Below are positions 61,105 to 64,000 of a stretch of 64,000 nt of DNA, piece after piece. The DNA lies in contig CAXXUZ010000002.1 in NCBI GenBank assembly GCA_963667605.2, positions 62,001 through 126,000 of the forward strand, read 5' to 3'. The stretch is from JADLGL01 sp963667605. GTDB lineage: Bacteria; Pseudomonadota; Alphaproteobacteria; Rhizobiales; Kaistiaceae. The notes under the pieces were generated by a model. The model was given only the letters and a program-made list of their open reading frames with translations. It had not been told where the DNA came from and did no database searches. The position numbers and the translations under genes were made by a program. Position 1 is the stretch's first letter. The number at the start of each line of letters is the position of its first letter.

Positions 61105-62771
61105 TGTACCGGGATTCCCCGGATTGCTTCTCCCAGCCGCCGACAATGATAGCAGAATGGGCATCCGACCGCGAATCCGGCCCTGAGCCGTCATGATAGG
61201 CTGTAGTCCGCACTTGATCGGGCTGATTTGGTGATGAGAAGCCCGACCCGGTGACCACTCCGCATTGTGAGGGCGCACTTCGACCTGCGCAGCACACACC
61301 TGTCCTGTCGGGCGGCCGGGATTGCCACTGGATGGGCCGTTGTCACGGCGGCACAGGGGCCGGCCGCAGCCCATCGATGAGGCGGAGGATTTTTCGGAAC
61401 AGCTCCCCTCGGCACCGCAACCTCCGCCAGTTGGAAAGTGACGTACCGGCCGTGGCTCACGACCTTGGCACCAATCTTGATCAGCTTCTCCCTGAGCGCG
61501 GTCGGAGACCAGTGCTCCACCGCCTTCGGCAAGGCCAGCGTCCGCATGAAGTTGCCGAGGTTGTAAGCCAGGGCGTGAAGCTGAAGCTGGACCTCGTTGT
61601 TGCGGAATTTCTGACACGACAGGCGCGTCCACCGGATGGCATTCTTGCCTTCCTTGATATGCTGTTCCGCCGTGCCCCGCTGGTTGTAAAAGGCCACCAC
61701 GCGTTCGGCGGGTCGGGTCAGGTTGGTGACGATGAAGCCGACCCGGGGAACTAGTTCCCCGGGATGCCATTCAACCCTGGCGACCACCCGGCGCTTCCGG
61801 TTCCACGAGGCGGCCTGATAGTTGAAGCTGGCATGGAAACGGCGCACATGGTTGGGCGGGCGACCGACGGGACGCGTGAGCAGGTGAGCGATGCTTGCTT
61901 GAAGAACCGCGTTGGCCTTGAGACGGATCGCGTACTTGTAACCCTCGGCTTCCAGGAACTCATAGAGGTCCGGCGAGGCGAAGGCCGCATCGCCTCGGAA
62001 GTAGCGCCGCGCCTTCCAATCCCGATAACGGGCAACCATGGGTTCCAGAACGTCGTGCCAGCCATGGGCGCTATGGACGTTGCCGGGGCGCAAGGCGCAC
62101 CGCTCCAGATCGCCAAACTGGTTGAACACAAACAGCGGATGATAGCAGGAACAACCGAAGTGCCCGTTGTAGGCCGTGCCCTCCTGATCGCCGTGGGTTG
62201 GGCTCACACTGGAATCCATGTCGAGGATGATCACCCTCGGCGGGTGCCGCGCATGCACGCGGTCGATCCATTGCCCTGACAAACCAGCAAGGGCGGTGAG
62301 GTTCTCGTCGGTGGAAAGGAACTCGGTCTCGAAGCGCCCCATCTGACTGGTCGATGCAGCAGCCTTGGCCACGGCGCGACCGCCGACGATCCAGCGCATC
62401 GCCGGATCACGACCCAGGCGGTCGGCGTCGTTCACGTCCTCGTAGCCGCCAAGGCGGCCGAAGACGGACTGCCGGAACAAGCCCTTCATCGCGTGCTGGC
62501 CATTCTTGCCCGTGCGCGGATCAACGAGTTCATCGCCGACCATTAGGGTCAAGCCGAGGGCATCATCGAGTTCGCGATAGGCCAGCAGTCCGGCGTCGGT
62601 CGTGACTTTGGAGCCGTGGAACTCCAGCTTCAGGCGACGGTCGAAATCCAGCCTCAGAACTCCATCTTTCGATTCACCCATCGCGTAAGCCATATCAACA
62701 CCCTAAATCCCCCTATAACGCTTTGATTCTTAAACCAGAATCACGTTCATAGCCATAGGCTTATCTGGGAA
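61105..62771 (-). mobile_element. IS1380-family element interrupting a GGDEF gene
   Basis: About 1667 bases, the usual IS1380 length, between two copies of ATGCG (61100-61104 and 62772-62776). Removing the element and one copy restores the reading frame (GDAM-R-VKAFAAAV), strong evidence for the exact site. The transposase is on the minus strand. Terminal repeats are only loosely alike by eye. Confidence 0.82.
61343..62693 (-). pseudogene. IS1380 transposase, frameshifted near its end
   Basis: DDE transposase. It starts MAYAMGESKDGVLRLDFDRR. The catalytic region has VIILDMDSSVSPTHGDQEG and YNGHFGCSCYHPLFVFN; RYFRGDAAFASPDLYEFLE and FYNQRGTAEQHIKEGKNAIR follow. After LAEVAVPR the frame goes wrong: the other frame gives ELFRKILRLIDGLRPAPVPP and a stop at 61343, the usual ending. 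An extra base in a run of four C (plus strand, 61405-61408) explains this. As it stands the frame reads on to 61191 with a non-family tail. The DDE residues lie before the shift, so residual activity cannot be excluded. Confidence 0.8.
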
Positions 62772-63107
62772 ATGCGGGTTAAAGCATTCGCTGCCGCTGT
62801 CAAGACAGGGCTGCGGGCCGGCGATCTTGTCGGGCGCATCGGCGGCGAGGAGTTTGCCGCCGTGCTCCCCGGGGCCGACGAGACGGAGGCACGAACTGCC
62901 GCCGAGCGGGTGATGCAGACCTTCGTCGAATTGGTGGGTTCATCGGCGCAAGACGGCGCGCACTCCTCGGCCTCGGCCGGCCTTGCCGTATCGCCGGCGA
63001 GCGAGGAATCGATCGAAGCCCTGCTCGTCGCCGCGGATCGCGCTCTCTATGAAGCCAAGGGCGAAGGCGGCAACAAACTTCGTGCAGCGACGCCTGCCTT
63101 CGCCTGA
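62772..63107 (+). pseudogene. Diguanylate cyclase pseudogene, 3' part
   Basis: Back part of the GGDEF gene broken at 61104: VKAFAAAVKTGLRAGDLVGR, the active-site IGGEEFAAVLPGADE and the end LVAADRALYEAKGEGGNKL. The GGEEF motif would have been active. Separated from its front half by the IS1380 element. Confidence 0.85.
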
Positions 63108-63154
63108 CCATCCCTCATAGCGAGCACCGGTCCGCAGCAGCAACTCGCTTCAGC

Positions 63155-63352
63155 ATGTACCTCTATTCTTGGCTTGGCGGCACTACTACGGTCCAGCCGA
63201 TCGTTGTCATACCGCCAGTAATCCCGTCAGACATCGTCTATCGCGATCTCCGCCGACGGGCCCAAATCGGCTATGTCGACGTGGCTTTTGCTTTACGGGC
63301 GCTGGCCAATCAGGGCGACGAAGCCGCCCGACGAAAGCTGCAGGCAATGTGA
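63155..63352 (+). CDS. Small hypothetical protein
   Basis: 65 codons (MYLYSWLGGTTTVQPIVVIP onward), ending GDEAARRKLQAM. The second half (RRAQIGYVDVAFALRALANQ) could form a helix. No ribosome site and no family; plausible but weak. Confidence 0.3.
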   Translation: MYLYSWLGGTTTVQPIVVIPPVIPSDIVYRDLRRRAQIGYVDVAFALRALANQGDEAARRKLQAM

Positions 63353-63381
63353 CATGGCTGAGGCGGCGGGGAGGCGGCGAC

Positions 63382-64000
63382 CTACAGCCCCGCCAAGCTC
63401 TCGGCCAACAAAGCGCGGCCGCTGTCGCCGACCTCGATCCTAAGGAGGAGGCTGCTGTCGCCGGCGAAGTCGATCCCCAATGCGAACTCGTCGGCGGTTC
63501 GCAGTCGGCTGAGATTGTCGACCCGCGCCTCAGGCGCGAGGCGCATCACGATAGTGCCCGCGTCCCCGGCAAAGACGGCGCCTTCGAGAGCAACTTCATT
63601 GCGTTGGGCTTCGTCGCGATAGTCGAGGGCGTTCCTGGTCCAAAATACGGTGGCGTCGGTGATTGTTACGTCGTCGAGTAGGCCGGTGAACACGAGCGAT
63701 AGATGGATGTCGTCGCCGTCTAGCGACAGCATCAGTTTTGCGTCGAACCCGAGGTCAGGAAAGACGATCGCCACCACGCCGCCAGATTCCGGCACCCCGT
63801 CAGGCATATACCAAGAGGCGGTGCCCCAAAATTCACCGATCGGCCGGCCGGGCGTGCTTAGAATCAAATGAGCCCATTCGAGCCGAGCTCCGGGCGAAGT
63901 TTGGGAGAATGGCGGCGAGATCAGCGGCATCGAAATATCGAGATAGATCTCGGCGAGGAGACGGCTAAGAGGGAAGGTGCCGATCGCGCCGATCCTCTGT
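63382..64000 (-). CDS. Hypothetical protein, 5' end beyond window
   Basis: The minus frame is open from the window edge (QRIGAIGTFPLSRLLAEIYL) through an internal Met at 63930 to the stop at 63382. The 205 visible residues are rich in beta strands (GTASWYMPDGVPESGGVVAI, LSLVFTGLLDDVTITDATVF) with acidic turns, resembling in style the exported proteins at 25475-28614. The opening seen here is hydrophobic and may be preceded by a signal or by more of the protein. No family recognised. Confidence 0.6.
   Translation of the reverse strand, partial: QRIGAIGTFPLSRLLAEIYLDISMPLISPPFSQTSPGARLEWAHLILSTPGRPIGEFWGTASWYMPDGVPESGGVVAIVFPDLGFDAKLMLSLDGDDIHLSLVFTGLLDDVTITDATVFWTRNALDYRDEAQRNEVALEGAVFAGDAGTIVMRLAPEARVDNLSRLRTADEFALGIDFAGDSSLLLRIEVGDSGRALLAESLAGL

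Noticed and set aside
1..64000. tRNA, rRNA or CRISPR arrays
   Set aside because: I looked for cloverleaf-like GTTC-A arms, rRNA-like stretches and regular repeats and saw none; a dedicated tRNA or covariance search was not possible here.

Overview
The window looks like the chromosome of an alphaproteobacterium. It is GC-rich, and its housekeeping gene order is one familiar from that class: lptF-lptG-lptD, pepA-holC, ndk, uvrC-pgsA, purM-purN divergent from a permease-hdaA-ppk-ppx run, then rnd divergent from aspS. An AcpXL-type acyl carrier protein and Omp25/31-like porins fit an order such as Hyphomicrobiales, but I cannot place it more finely.

Layout. 1-9193: LPS export (lptD partial, lptG, lptF), leucyl aminopeptidase and DNA polymerase III chi, a small porin and an ABC-F ATPase. 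9562-25450: aquaporin, ndk, pgsA, uvrC, a reductase, purN and purM, then a second CDP-alcohol phosphatidyltransferase, a PerM-like permease, hdaA, polyphosphate metabolism (ppk, ppx), rnd and aspS. 25475-28614: two related exported proteins of unknown function. 28806-29951: an intact IS630-type element.

30096-36735 is a compact seven-gene operon that is the most interesting part. It encodes a FabL-like enoyl reductase, FabG, an AcpXL-like ACP, a double-hotdog dehydratase, two ketosynthases, and a single protein that joins an AcpS-type phosphopantetheinyl transferase to an LpxXL/LpxL-type acyltransferase. Together these would activate one dedicated ACP, build a saturated (probably very long) acyl chain on it and transfer it to a lipid.

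36947-44986 is an accessory, decaying stretch. Two near-identical IS3-type elements bracket an integrase fragment, and the second copy is inactivated by a nonsense codon. An ABC-F pseudogene follows, then a two-domain multicopper oxidase with a ZIP permease, then an IS630 remnant between two direct repeats. 45093-49461 holds two tandem periplasmic PQQ dehydrogenases that carry the extra Asp typical of lanthanide-dependent enzymes. Their N-terminal halves are almost identical at DNA level while their central parts differ, which points to gene conversion. A perfect 20-bp-arm palindrome lies upstream of the first.

49766-64000 is a mosaic of envelope and signalling genes: a HExxH exported peptidase, a small XRE regulator beside two palindromic operator-like sites, small membrane proteins, a PPR-like mini-ORF, another porin, a glycine-zipper protein, a rhomboid protease, a diguanylate cyclase, an exported EF-hand protein and pyrE. 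A second diguanylate cyclase gene is broken by a frameshift and by an IS1380-type insertion with an apparent ATGCG target duplication. The last gene runs off the right edge. I saw no tRNA, rRNA or CRISPR.
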